The notes beneath the pieces are model-generated. The model was not told where the DNA came from. It was given only the letters and a program-made list of their open reading frames with translations, and searched no databases. A stretch of 64,000 nucleotides of DNA, from the NCBI RefSeq assembly GCF_030161115.1, contig NZ_BSPQ01000005.1, positions 408,807 through 472,806 on the forward strand. The letters are read 5' to 3'. Every line of letters begins with the position of its first letter. Positions within the stretch are counted from its first letter, which is position 1. Of the stretch, positions 38,122 through 46,774 are shown piece after piece. Origin of the DNA: Psychromonas marina. Its GTDB lineage: Bacteria > Pseudomonadota > Gammaproteobacteria > Enterobacterales > Psychromonadaceae. The translations under genes and the position numbers were made by a program.

Positions 38122-38177
38122 AAAGTTTTACCTTTAAAGTTAGAGATTAAAAAATAGTACTAAAAGTTAAAAATTGC

Positions 38178-39047
38178 TTATAAAATTTCTTTTTGTTTCT
38201 TGGATGGACGTAAATAAATCATCCAATGCATAAGTCCTACAACAACACCGCCACCGATAATATTACCGATTGTGACAGGAATAAGATTATGAACTATAAA
38301 ATTAATGGTGGTGATATCTGCAAATTCGCTCGGTGAGTGACCGATTGCGCTCCAGAACTCTGGAGAAGCAAAGTGATGAATCATGATACCTGTCGGCACC
38401 ATAAACATATTTGCAATACTGTGTTCGAATCCAGATGCTACAAACATAGCAACAGGTAATAAAACCGCAAACATTTTGTCGGTAATAGTACGTGCGCCAA
38501 AAGCCATCCAAATTGCTAAACAGACCATAATATTGCATAGCATGCCGAGTGCGACAGCTTCTGTAAAGGTGTGATGTAATTTATGTTGCGCAACGAGCAG
38601 TGCATTTAAGCCCCATTGTCCATTGTCAGCGCTATACAGGCCGGCTAGAAAAATAAGAATAACTAAAAAAGTAGCACCAATAAAGTTACCAAAATAAACC
38701 ACTGCCCAGTTTTTCAGCATGCGTCCGGTAGTGATACGATTGCTTGCTTTAGCAATAAGGGTAAGGGTGCTGCTAGTGAATAATTCACCGCCGACTACAA
38801 CAACTAATAAAAGGCCCATACTGAATGCTAAACCGCCAATCAGTTTACTGATGCCCCATGGCATACCTTCTGTGCCAGTTGTAACCGTAATATAGAAAAC
38901 AAATGCAAGACTAATAAACATACCTGCTGTAATCGCGAGGTAAAACGCAGATAAAAATGCTTTAGTCGCTTTGCTGTAAGCAACATCGTCAGCTTTTTCT
39001 GTGATTTGATGAGGTAATAACTCATCAATCATGCTCTCTGATTTCAT
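38178..39047 (-). CDS. focA: formate channel FocA
   Basis: A 289-residue FNT-family pentameric channel that exports or imports formate. Six helices are visible, with the FNT phrases YLAITAGMFISLAFVFY, GGELFTSSTL, LKNWAVVYFGNFIGA and NMFMVPTGI. The open frame extends to 39125, but ATG 39047 (MKSESMIDELLPHQ) has AGGA upstream and restores the normal length. FNR- and HexR-type sites lie just upstream. Confidence 0.96.
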   Translation of the reverse strand: MKSESMIDELLPHQITEKADDVAYSKATKAFLSAFYLAITAGMFISLAFVFYITVTTGTEGMPWGISKLIGGLAFSMGLLLVVVVGGELFTSSTLTLIAKASNRITTGRMLKNWAVVYFGNFIGATFLVILIFLAGLYSADNGQWGLNALLVAQHKLHHTFTEAVALGMLCNIMVCLAIWMAFGARTITDKMFAVLLPVAMFVASGFEHSIANMFMVPTGIMIHHFASPEFWSAIGHSPSEFADITTINFIVHNLIPVTIGNIIGGGVVVGLMHWMIYLRPSKKQKEIL

Positions 39048-39105
39048 TGTCCTGTTCCTATTAACCGGTACAAATATTAGTCTAACAAATGATTCTGCAA
39101 TATAA

Positions 39106-39119
39106 TTGATGTAAGTCAA
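39106..39119. promoter_or_regulatory. FNR-like box upstream of focA-pfl
   Basis: TTGATGTAAGTCAA matches TTGAT-N4-ATCAA at 9 of 10 positions. It is centred about 66 bp before the focA ATG. The E. coli focA-pfl promoter is FNR-activated. Confidence 0.68.
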
Positions 39120-39134
39120 AAACACGATATATGC

Positions 39135-39149
39135 TGTAATTTTATTACA
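39135..39149. promoter_or_regulatory. HexR-type palindrome upstream of focA
   Basis: TGTAATTTTATTACA, extended by C and G on the two sides to a 17-bp palindrome with a 3-bp centre, 15 bp from the FNR-like box. It matches the HexR operator consensus perfectly. Confidence 0.75.
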
Positions 39150-39405
39150 GTTTCTCAGTTTTTTGCTGATCTTTTGATAGAAAACTTTCAGTTTTAGCGA
39201 AAATCACCTTTAAATGTAATTAAATTTCTTAAAAGTGTGACCTGTGCTCGTTGCATTGTCGCTAAAAAACAGGTTTGCATAATACCACGTGATACGTTAT
39301 CGACAACCCTTATTTTATTAGTGGTTTATAATTACATTAGACCTATAGTGAAAAGATAAGTTTATTTTATAACTTCATATAAAGGTATATTTAGGGAGCA
39401 AGTCT

Positions 39406-39906
39406 ATGAATATTCAAGTAATGGTAACCGTCAGCGGATCAAATCAAACTGATTTAGTAAAGGTTTTGTCCGATATAACACACGCGCTTGATGGAAAATG
39501 GCTTAATAGTAAAATCAGTCACATCGATACCTATGTTGCTGGTTTAATTAAGATAGAAATTGATGCCAGTAAAGTTGAGCTATTACGTTCAAAATTTAAT
39601 GATTTAGATATAAATGTCGAGTTTGCTGATTTAGGCTGCGTAACACATGAAAAGCCAACACCACTTGACCTTTGTATTGATGGTAAAGATAGGCCTGGTT
39701 TGGTTCGCCATATTACTCAAGTGCTGAGCGATAATAGTATCAAGGTTGAGAATATGGAGTGTAATCGTTTAGGTGTCCCTGCTATAGGAGGCACATTATT
39801 TACTAGCCACTTTAAAATTATTGTCGATGAACAGTTTGATAAAATGACGTTAGTTTCGTCACTACAAGATATTGCACCAGATTTGATTATTGATTTAAGT
39901 GCTTAA
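39406..39906 (+). CDS. GcvR-like ACT-domain regulatory protein
   Basis: A 166-residue protein with two ACT domains (about 1-75 and 85-160). The second opens LCIDGKDRPGLVRHITQVL, the amino-acid-binding signature of the family. It is closest in form to GcvR, which restrains GcvA in glycine-cleavage control. Divergent from focA, it shares the upstream region with the FNR- and HexR-type sites. Target pathway is not shown by the sequence. Confidence 0.8.
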   Translation: MNIQVMVTVSGSNQTDLVKVLSDITHALDGKWLNSKISHIDTYVAGLIKIEIDASKVELLRSKFNDLDINVEFADLGCVTHEKPTPLDLCIDGKDRPGLVRHITQVLSDNSIKVENMECNRLGVPAIGGTLFTSHFKIIVDEQFDKMTLVSSLQDIAPDLIIDLSA

Positions 39907-39913
39907 AAAGAAG

Positions 39914-39948
39914 AGTTAGCAGTTTTTAGCTGTTAGTTATCAGTAAAC
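39914..39948. repeat. TAGCTGTTAG-type dispersed repeat, copy 2 (3' of gcvR-like gene)
   Basis: TTAGCAGTTTTTAGCTG followed by TTAGTTATCAGTAAAC is closely related to the words after pilC and after the TPR gene. It lies just past the stop codon and before a terminator. Confidence 0.6.
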
Positions 39949-39949
39949 C

Positions 39950-39978
39950 AAAACGTTACCTCCGAGTGACGTTTTTAT
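39950..39978 (+). terminator. terminator of the gcvR-like gene
   Basis: A 10-bp stem with one G-U pair (39950-39959 with 39966-39975), 6-nt loop and T-rich tail. Confidence 0.85.
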
Positions 39979-40013
39979 ATCTAAAAAAAACTGTTAATTG
40001 CCTTCTCTGGCAT

Positions 40014-40038
40014 AAAAAAAGGCGCTATAAATAGCGCC
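40014..40038 (-). terminator. terminator of the DUF3360 gene
   Basis: GGCGCTAT (40021-40028) pairs with ATAGCGCC (40031-40038). The minus strand continues with seven U. Confidence 0.88.
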
Positions 40039-40061
40039 TTATAAATATTCTACATCTCAAC

Positions 40062-41558
40062 TTATAGTAGTGCTGGAATACCGTATTGTGCTTCAAACAT
40101 ACCAACAGCTAACATTGCTAATACACAGATGATTAAAACACCACCTGGAATTAGAATTTTGTCAATTTTAGACAGTTTCTTGGCACGTTCTTTATCACCA
40201 ATTAAACCATTATTATCAAGTAGCATCGTTAATGCCCATGCTAATACTGGGTTAAATACTGCTGCAGAGAAGATACAAATACCAGCAGATTGAGAATCTT
40301 TAGTATTTTTAATCATCTGCATACCTGCTTCAAGTAATGGCAAGAATACACCCACTAATAGCGCAACGCGCATTACAGGCGGCCATACTGCAACATCCAT
40401 TGGGAAACCAAGAATTGCAATGATGATACATAATGTACCCAGTACAATTGAGCCCGCTGGAATAGGACGTTTTGCGATAGCTGCAGGAATCATGTACGTA
40501 CCCCAAGAAGAAGTAATGTTACCACCACCTACTGCAGTACCAACGATTTGACGGATAGAACAAGTTGTCATTGTATCGTCAACATCCATTAATACGTTTT
40601 CAGTTTTTCTTGGGTAGTTAAGCTCTTGGAAAATACGGTGACCTAAGAAATCAGGTGACCACATTGCCACTGCTAAGATAGCAAAAGGAAGTGATGCAAT
40701 GAAATGCTCAAGATTTGGAAGGCCTAACATCCAACCTTCAGTTGTGCTTCCCCACCAGTAAACAGGGTTTAAGTTTGGAAGACCCATTTCGGTAGTGAAT
40801 ACAAGGTCAGAACCCGCACCAAATGCGAGTGCGATAACTAAACCTGTCACAGCACAAGCAGGAATAGCTAACCAACGTTTATTTATCTTCGCAAGGAAAG
40901 CGTATAAAACCACATTAACAGCTAATACGATTAGACCAACGTGGCCCATATCGATGCTTTTTGCCCAGCTTTGAATTAAACCAATTTGGCTAAATGCGCC
41001 GGTGAAGCCAAGGAATACAAGTAGACCACCTGCTACACCTTCACTGGTTAAATTAACCAGTTTTGAACCACCTTTAAAGTAACTTAGTAATAAACCAAAT
41101 ACACCTAATAAGATAGCTAATGCTAATGGATGAGCTCCAGCTAAAGCGATAGCACCGATTAATGGAATCATCGGACCATGATTACCTGCAAGGTTAGCGC
41201 GAGGATTCAATAGACCAGAAGCAATAACACAGAAAAGTAGTGCCGGAATTAGCATTTCAACTCGTGCAACTTCGATAGCGAACTCTTTGCCTAGCGTAAC
41301 GTGTGGCCAAGCTTGTGTTAAGCCATCTGCCCAAGACATCATTACAGCAGAGTACATTGCAATAATACCAATCGTACCTGCGATAGCTGGTACTAGATCT
41401 TCCCACTCAAAGTTAAAGTCACGGCCTGGAAGGTTTAATTTCCATCTGCGTGGTTGCATGATTTGTAGCTCGTGATCTAAATAATCAGAGCGAGTTTCAA
41501 ACTCACTTGCTGGCTTATGTAGCTCGCGATAACTTTTAGTTTGTTTCTGATCCGACAT
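40062..41558 (-). CDS. DUF3360 family inner-membrane transporter
   Basis: A 498-residue polytopic protein with about 12-14 hydrophobic helices, preceded by a hydrophilic N-terminus of about 50 residues. I recognise it as the DUF3360 family of vibrios and relatives. The general pattern (NPRANLAGNHGPMIPLIGA, TSEGVAGGLLVFLGFTGA, GTAVGGGNITSSWGTYMIPAAIAKRP) resembles the SulP/NCS2 fold of anion and nucleobase transporters. Substrate is unknown. The long upstream region holds an FNR-like and a CRP-like site, suggesting expression in anaerobic or low-glucose conditions. GGGAG lies about 10 nt before the ATG. Confidence 0.75.
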   Translation of the reverse strand: MSDQKQTKSYRELHKPASEFETRSDYLDHELQIMQPRRWKLNLPGRDFNFEWEDLVPAIAGTIGIIAMYSAVMMSWADGLTQAWPHVTLGKEFAIEVARVEMLIPALLFCVIASGLLNPRANLAGNHGPMIPLIGAIALAGAHPLALAILLGVFGLLLSYFKGGSKLVNLTSEGVAGGLLVFLGFTGAFSQIGLIQSWAKSIDMGHVGLIVLAVNVVLYAFLAKINKRWLAIPACAVTGLVIALAFGAGSDLVFTTEMGLPNLNPVYWWGSTTEGWMLGLPNLEHFIASLPFAILAVAMWSPDFLGHRIFQELNYPRKTENVLMDVDDTMTTCSIRQIVGTAVGGGNITSSWGTYMIPAAIAKRPIPAGSIVLGTLCIIIAILGFPMDVAVWPPVMRVALLVGVFLPLLEAGMQMIKNTKDSQSAGICIFSAAVFNPVLAWALTMLLDNNGLIGDKERAKKLSKIDKILIPGGVLIICVLAMLAVGMFEAQYGIPALL

Positions 41559-41689
41559 GATGCGGTTTACTCCCTTGCGGTTATGGGTGTTGCAGTTAAT
41601 TATTATTTATAAATAATTGGTTTATTTATGAATAATATGAACTACTGTCATTGAATTGGCTTAGCTTAACGAAAGCTTTTTTTGCTTGG

Positions 41690-41703
41690 TTGATCTGGAT
41701 CAG
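41690..41703. promoter_or_regulatory. FNR-like box upstream of the DUF3360 gene
   Basis: TTGATCTGGATCAG matches TTGAT-N4-ATCAA at 9 of 10 positions, 132 bp before the ATG. Confidence 0.6.
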
Positions 41704-41750
41704 AATAGTAACGATGCTGTAATTAAACAACTAAAGTAGATTGTGGTAAG

Positions 41751-41766
41751 TGTGATCTGTATCACT
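41751..41766. promoter_or_regulatory. CRP-like site upstream of the DUF3360 gene
   Basis: TGTGATCTGTATCACT matches TGTGA-N6-TCACA at 9 of 10 core positions. It lies about 200 bp before the ATG and downstream of fldB. Confidence 0.65.
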
Positions 41767-41883
41767 CTTTTGCTTCTGCTATCTAGGTTTGTGGTTAAAT
41801 ATTGACCTGTGAAGTTAAAATTTAACCAGTTAGCTCTTTAGGGGTATTATTTTGACAATAAAAATGAACAAAAAAGATCAAGC

Positions 41884-42402
41884 TTATATCTGCGCTTGAA
41901 TTTCTTCTAAAATTTGTAAACACCATTGCTCGATACGTTCATCGCTGTGCTCATACTGAGTATCTTCATCAATCGCTAATCCGAGAAAATGCTGCTTATC
42001 AGCTGTTAACGCTTTTGACGCAATAAACTCATAACCTTCAACTGGCCACTGACCAATAAAAATAGGAGATTGAGGTAATAATTCATCATGTAGCATACCT
42101 AATGCATCAACAAACCATTCTCCATAACCTTCTTGGTCGCCTAATCCAAACAGTGCAACAGGTTTATTAGTAACACTTAATCCGCATACTTCATGCCACA
42201 GGGCGCCCCAATCTTCTTGTAATTCACCATAATCCCAGGTTGAGATACCTAAAATCAACATGTCGTAGTCGTTTATCTTGCTCAGGCCAGTCTCTTTTAT
42301 GTTATAAATGTCGACTAGCTCCTCACCGATACAGGCTTGAATTTTTTCTGCCACAATTTCTGTATAGCAGGTGCTAGAACCATAAAATAAACCGATTTTC
42401 AT
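41884..42402 (-). CDS. fldB: flavodoxin FldB
   Basis: A 172-residue long-chain flavodoxin that binds FMN and shuttles electrons at low potential. The phosphate loop GLFYGSSTCYTE matches FldB rather than FldA. The isoalloxazine-flanking segments LGISTWDYGELQEDW and GLGDQEGYGEWFVDALG are also present. The open frame extends to 42432, but ATG 42402 has AGGG upstream and gives the normal N-terminus. As in E. coli it lies next to xerD, here divergent by 80 bp. Confidence 0.94.
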   Translation of the reverse strand: MKIGLFYGSSTCYTEIVAEKIQACIGEELVDIYNIKETGLSKINDYDMLILGISTWDYGELQEDWGALWHEVCGLSVTNKPVALFGLGDQEGYGEWFVDALGMLHDELLPQSPIFIGQWPVEGYEFIASKALTADKQHFLGLAIDEDTQYEHSDERIEQWCLQILEEIQAQI

Positions 42403-42482
42403 TTGGATATACCCTAAGTAAAAAAATAACACTCACTGTGCAACAGACTGAGTTAGTTATATAAAAAGAGAGTAACAGTGTA

Positions 42483-43379
42483 ATGGAAGCATTAACGATT
42501 GACCAATTTTTGGATTCATTGTGGTTAGAGCGAGGATTATCGCCAAATACATTAGCTTCGTATCGGTTCGATCTCTGTTTAGTTGAAAATTTTTTGGCTG
42601 ACAAAAACATATTATTGTCAGAAGCGAGTTATATGGATCTCAGTGATTATTTTAGTTTTCGTTTAAATTGCGATATCGAATATAAAAATAGCTCTACTGC
42701 GCGCTTGATGAGTGCATTACGTCGTTATTATCAATTCTTGTGTCGCGAAAAACTAAGAGAAGATGATCCGAGCGCGAAACTACAAAGTCCTAAAACTATT
42801 AAGCCACTGCCTAAGTCACTCTCTGAGTCAGAGGTCGATGCGTTATTATCTGCACCCGATATTACCGACCTTGTTCAGTTTCGTGATAAAGCGATGTTAG
42901 AGCTGTTATATGCAACGGGATTACGTGTCTCTGAGTTAACAGGTTTGTCGATTGAGGAGATAAACTTGCAGCAGGGGGTGGTGCGTATTACAGGTAAGGG
43001 TAATAAAACTCGTTTAGTGCCGATGGGGGAGGAAGCGAATTACTGGGTGGATCGTTATATCACTGAAGTAAGAAGTGAGCTATTGAGCGGTCAAAGCAGT
43101 GATATATTGTTTCCTAGCCGTCGTGGTAATGCGATGGTGAGGCAAACCTTTTGGCATCGCATTAAATTTTATGCACAGGTTTGCATGATCGATAAGGATC
43201 TTATCTCCCCACATGTATTACGTCATGCTTTTGCAACACACTTGCTTAACTATGGTGCTGACTTACGTGTGGTGCAGATGTTACTTGGTCATAGCGACCT
43301 TTCAACCACTCAGATCTACACCCATATCGCACAAGACCGTCTGAAAGGCTTGCATGCTGAGCATCATCCGAGGTCTTGA
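42483..43379 (+). CDS. xerD: tyrosine recombinase XerD
   Basis: A 298-residue site-specific recombinase that with XerC resolves chromosome dimers at dif under FtsK control. The N-terminal core-binding domain is about 1-95. The catalytic residues are all visible: Arg148, Lys172, His244, Arg247, His270 and the nucleophile Tyr279 (QIYTHI). Length and C-terminus (HAEHHPR) match XerD. In E. coli dsbC-recJ follow; here the next gene belongs to a TonB2 cluster. Confidence 0.97.
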   Translation: MEALTIDQFLDSLWLERGLSPNTLASYRFDLCLVENFLADKNILLSEASYMDLSDYFSFRLNCDIEYKNSSTARLMSALRRYYQFLCREKLREDDPSAKLQSPKTIKPLPKSLSESEVDALLSAPDITDLVQFRDKAMLELLYATGLRVSELTGLSIEEINLQQGVVRITGKGNKTRLVPMGEEANYWVDRYITEVRSELLSGQSSDILFPSRRGNAMVRQTFWHRIKFYAQVCMIDKDLISPHVLRHAFATHLLNYGADLRVVQMLLGHSDLSTTQIYTHIAQDRLKGLHAEHHPRS

Positions 43380-43424
43380 ATCTGCTATCAGGAGAATCAA
43401 CAACACTTAATATATGCATTTTAC

Positions 43425-43448
43425 TGTAGGTCGGGATTTATCCCGACA
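43425..43448. repeat. REP-like palindrome (GTCGGGAT/ATCCCGAC)
   Basis: Perfect 8-bp arms (43430-43437 and 43440-43447) around TT, preceded by TGTAG. It is GC-rich against an AT-rich background and resembles the short REP palindromes mobilised by TnpA-REP proteins in other genomes. It could also end the xerD transcript, although no T-run follows. Confidence 0.5.
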
Positions 43449-43569
43449 ATTTCTGATTAGTTATCGACCCTCAGCTAGTATCTTAAAATTACTATTTTGA
43501 CCCCTACAGGCTGCTGACAGTTAAAGACCGAGAGTCTCTCTATCCTTTTTATTGATTTATTTTTTTGTT

Positions 43570-43588
43570 GATAATGAGAGTTATTATC
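43570..43588. promoter_or_regulatory. Fur box upstream of the TonB2 operon
   Basis: GATAATGAGAGTTATTATC matches the 19-bp Fur consensus GATAATGATAATCATTATC at 16 positions. It lies about 60 bp before the DUF3450 gene and predicts induction on iron starvation. Confidence 0.8.
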
Positions 43589-43632
43589 GTTAGTATTCTG
43601 CAATCCGTCATTATACTTTGGAACAGATCACT

Positions 43633-44403
43633 GTGTTGCAGTTTAAAAAATTACTTTCAACCCCTTTAATCGCTATACCGTTACTGGCTTTTTCACTCTT
43701 TTCACATGCAACAGACATTAAAGAGTTACAAAAAAGCAGTCTTACGGATCAACAGCAAAGCCAGCAAGCACAGGTAAAGATCAATAAGCTAGACGAGCAA
43801 AAAAGAATGCTTATCGAGCAGGTTAAGGCGCTACAGGCTGAATCTGAAAGCTTAGAGGTTTATAACCAATATTTAGCGCGTTTATTAGCAGATCAAGATA
43901 GCGAAAAACTATCTATTGCAGCACAAATAAAAGGTGTCGCAGAGACTCGCCAAGGTTTAGTGCCATTGATGATGTCGATGCTAGATAATTTAAGTACCTT
44001 TATTGCATTAGATGCGCCTTTCTTGCCCGATGAGCGTCAACAGCGACTGGTACAATTACAAGCGATGATGGATAAAGCAGATGTAAGTGATGCTGAAAAA
44101 TTTCGTCGTTTATTAACGGCTTACCATATCGAAGCAGAGTACGGCAGTAAGATGGGGCAATACCAAGGTGACTTAACCCTTGATGGCGTTGATCGTACGG
44201 TAAATTACTTCTACTTAGGGCGTGTTGTATTTGTTGCAGTATCACTTGATAGCAACAGTGTTTGGTTATGGGATCGTAAAAATAATAACTGGATGAGTAT
44301 TGATTCAAGTTATGCACGTGACATCAATAAAGCGATCCGCATTGCTCAAAAAACAGATATTCCTGCATTATTAAAATTACCCCTTTTAAGTGAGGCAAAC
44401 TAA
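43633..44403 (+). CDS. DUF3450 periplasmic coiled-coil protein of TonB2 cluster
   Basis: A 256-residue exported protein with a signal peptide (about residues 1-26, ending SHA). A long Gln/Glu/Lys-rich coiled coil (about 30-95) is followed by a compact C-terminal domain with GQYQGDLTLDGVDRTVNYFYLGRVV. This is the DUF3450 family, which accompanies TonB2-type operons in vibrios and shewanellas. It probably works with TtpC on the periplasmic side. No ATG is available near the N-terminus. TTG 43618 opens the frame, but GTG 43633 with GGAA upstream is my choice, and the exact start is uncertain. The stop overlaps ttpC by 1 nt. Confidence 0.83.
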   Translation: MLQFKKLLSTPLIAIPLLAFSLFSHATDIKELQKSSLTDQQQSQQAQVKINKLDEQKRMLIEQVKALQAESESLEVYNQYLARLLADQDSEKLSIAAQIKGVAETRQGLVPLMMSMLDNLSTFIALDAPFLPDERQQRLVQLQAMMDKADVSDAEKFRRLLTAYHIEAEYGSKMGQYQGDLTLDGVDRTVNYFYLGRVVFVAVSLDSNSVWLWDRKNNNWMSIDSSYARDINKAIRIAQKTDIPALLKLPLLSEAN

Positions 44404-45809
44404 TGAAAAATTCTATTTTGTTAGCCCTGTGTTTCTGCCTTCCTGCTTTCGCTTATGCAAATAGCTCAGCAAACACTCTAGATTCGTTGTTGCTAAAGGT
44501 GAAAGCACAGCAATCAGAAAATCGTAGCATCGAATCACAACGAGATACTGATTTTTCTGCCGATCTATCGGTATGGCAAGAAAAGCTTAAAGTAGCACAA
44601 CAACGTTTAGCGCTCGCTAAAAAAGATGCAGCAGAAAAAGGTGCTGCATTTGAGAGTAATGAACAACAGTTAGTTGAGCTAACTGAGGCGTTAAATATTA
44701 ATAAAGAAAATCTTGGTGAGCTATTTGGTGTTGTGCGTCAAGTTGCAGGTGATTTTTCTGGTCAGATTCAAGGTTCGGTTATTTCTGCGCAATACCCAGA
44801 GCGTAATGCATTTGTTAATCAACTTGCACAAAGTAAAACATTACCCTCATTAACAGAGCTTGAAAAATTGTGGTTTGTAATGCTGCAGGATATGACCGAG
44901 TCAAGCAAGGTCGTGCCATTTTCTACTCAAGTATTAGATGCACAAGGTGTTGCAAAAAATGAGCAAATCACACGTCTAGGTGGATTTAACTTAGTTGCTG
45001 GCTCAGATTCTGCTAACGGCTCTCAATACCTCGTGATTGATAGTCAGTCAGAGCTTCCGCAACCACTGTCTCGTCCGGTTGCAAGTGAAGTGCAATCAAC
45101 ACTTGAGACATGGCAGAATAAAGACACACGTTTAACGCCTTTCTATTTTGATCCTGCAAAGGGTGAGTTATTAACGGTTTTATCGCGTACGCCTACATGG
45201 ACTGAACGTGCGCAGCAGGGCGGTATTATTGGTTACATCATCCTCTCTATTTTGCTATTCGGTTTAGTTATTGCGGCTGTGCGTTTTGCTTTGTTAACGA
45301 AAGAGTCTGCAAAAATCAAATTGCAATTGAACAGTGAAACAGCAAGTCAAGATAACGCGTTAGGGCGTGTTATGGGTATTTACCAAGCCAATAAACAGCA
45401 AACGACGCAGTTATTAGAGCTAAAGCTTGAAGAAGCAATCTTATGTGAAGTTCCGCGTCTTGAGCGTGGTTCAAGTGTATTAAAAGTACTGGCTGCGATT
45501 GCACCAATGATGGGCTTATTAGGAACGGTGACCGGCATGATCGGTACGTTCCAATCTATTACCTTATTTGGAACCGGTGATCCTAAGTTAATGGCGGGCG
45601 GCATTTCGATGGCATTAATTACCACTGTATTAGGTTTAATCGCGGCGTTACCGCTGTTACTTATCCATAGCTTATTACATAGCCGCGCTAATAACTTGAT
45701 TAACATTATTGAACAGCAAAGTGCGGGGCTCATCGCCTCACAAGCCGAGCTACATGAACAAACTAATACTGCGACTGAACAAAAACTAGCAGATAGAAAA
45801 AGCGCATGA
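44403..45809 (+). CDS. ttpC: TonB2-associated long ExbB-like protein TtpC
   Basis: A 468-residue MotA/TolQ/ExbB family protein with a large exported N-terminal part. It has a signal peptide (ending AYA), a periplasmic coiled-coil region (about 25-110), a mixed domain, then transmembrane helices from about residue 272 (IGYIILSILLFGLVIAAVRFAL). The proton-channel domain has LKVLAAIAPMMGLLGTVTGMIGTFQ and GGISMALITTVLGLIAALPLLL. TtpC is required for TonB2-dependent iron uptake in vibrios. The last 4 nt overlap exbB2 (ATGA). Confidence 0.9.
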   Translation: MKNSILLALCFCLPAFAYANSSANTLDSLLLKVKAQQSENRSIESQRDTDFSADLSVWQEKLKVAQQRLALAKKDAAEKGAAFESNEQQLVELTEALNINKENLGELFGVVRQVAGDFSGQIQGSVISAQYPERNAFVNQLAQSKTLPSLTELEKLWFVMLQDMTESSKVVPFSTQVLDAQGVAKNEQITRLGGFNLVAGSDSANGSQYLVIDSQSELPQPLSRPVASEVQSTLETWQNKDTRLTPFYFDPAKGELLTVLSRTPTWTERAQQGGIIGYIILSILLFGLVIAAVRFALLTKESAKIKLQLNSETASQDNALGRVMGIYQANKQQTTQLLELKLEEAILCEVPRLERGSSVLKVLAAIAPMMGLLGTVTGMIGTFQSITLFGTGDPKLMAGGISMALITTVLGLIAALPLLLIHSLLHSRANNLINIIEQQSAGLIASQAELHEQTNTATEQKLADRKSA

Positions 45810-46330
45810 ATTGGTTTAGTGACTCGTTTTACCTAATTGAACGCTTCATCGATAGTGGTGGTCCTGTGCTGTTAGGTATTGCACTACTGTTATTGCTACT
45901 GTGGATATTGATGCTTGAGCGCGGTTATTACCTATTTGTTCACTTTCCTGTTTATCAGAAGCAGATGCTACAGCAATGGCTTGCGCGAGATGATAAAACC
46001 TCATGGTATGCAATTCAGATTAGACAAGGGAATTTGGCACAAGCGTCAATGCGCCTAAAGCAGAATATGGATTTCTTAAATGCGTTAATAAAGATGTTTC
46101 CACTATTAGGCTTACTGGGTACTGTCAGCGGCATGATTCAAGTATTTGATGTGGTTGCAGTGCATGGTACGGGTAATCCTCGGTTGTTAGCTTCGGGTAT
46201 TTCATTAGCGACGATTCCGACTATGGCAGGACTCGTATGTGCATTGTCGGGGTTATTTATTTACTCACGTTTACAAAGCCATGCGAAAAAATTACATGCG
46301 CAATTAGCGTTAAAACTAGTTAGTAAATAA
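45806..46330 (+). CDS. exbB2: TonB2 system proton-channel subunit ExbB2
   Basis: A 174-residue short ExbB with three helices. The conserved core is FPLLGLLGTVSGMIQVFDVV, with ASGISLATIPTMAGLVCAL in helix 3. With ExbD it forms the proton-driven motor in the inner membrane that energises TonB. It starts inside the ttpC stop codon. Confidence 0.93.
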   Translation: MNWFSDSFYLIERFIDSGGPVLLGIALLLLLLWILMLERGYYLFVHFPVYQKQMLQQWLARDDKTSWYAIQIRQGNLAQASMRLKQNMDFLNALIKMFPLLGLLGTVSGMIQVFDVVAVHGTGNPRLLASGISLATIPTMAGLVCALSGLFIYSRLQSHAKKLHAQLALKLVSK

Positions 46331-46369
46331 AAGCGCCTAAAGATATTAAATGAATAAGCAGGAAAACCA

Positions 46370-46774
46370 ATGAGAAGAAGAAAAGCACGCGCAGAAGACG
46401 ATAGCCAAATTGATATGACACCGATGCTTGATGTTGTATTTATCATGCTTATTTTCTTTATTGTGACTACTTCATTTGTACGTGAATCAGGGCTTGAAGT
46501 TGATAGACCAAGCGCTGCAACCGCTACCGAACAAACCAAAGCGGGTATCTTTGTTGCGATAAAAGATACAGGTGAAATCTATATCGATAACCACCAAGTT
46601 GACCAACAGCGTGTACGTGCAAGCTTAGAGCGCCTAATTGCCTCTCAAGGTGAAGTCGGTTTAGTGATACAAGCAGATAAAGAAACACGCCATGGTGCGG
46701 TTGTTGGTGTGATGGACGCTGCACGTGAAGCGGGCATTAAACAGATATCTGTTGCTGCACAGGCTGATAAATAA
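46370..46774 (+). CDS. exbD2: TonB2 system proton-channel subunit ExbD2
   Basis: A 134-residue ExbD with a basic cytoplasmic start (RRRKAR) and DMTPMLDVVFIMLIFFIVT, where the Asp in the single helix (MLDVVF) is the proton-carrying residue. The periplasmic domain ends VVGVMDAAREAGIKQISV. AGGA precedes the ATG. The stop overlaps the tonB2 start by 1 nt. Confidence 0.94.
   Translation: MRRRKARAEDDSQIDMTPMLDVVFIMLIFFIVTTSFVRESGLEVDRPSAATATEQTKAGIFVAIKDTGEIYIDNHQVDQQRVRASLERLIASQGEVGLVIQADKETRHGAVVGVMDAAREAGIKQISVAAQADK

Noticed and set aside
39048..39125. Longer FocA N-terminus
   Set aside because: It would run coding sequence through the FNR-like box, and ATG 39047 has its own Shine-Dalgarno and the family length.
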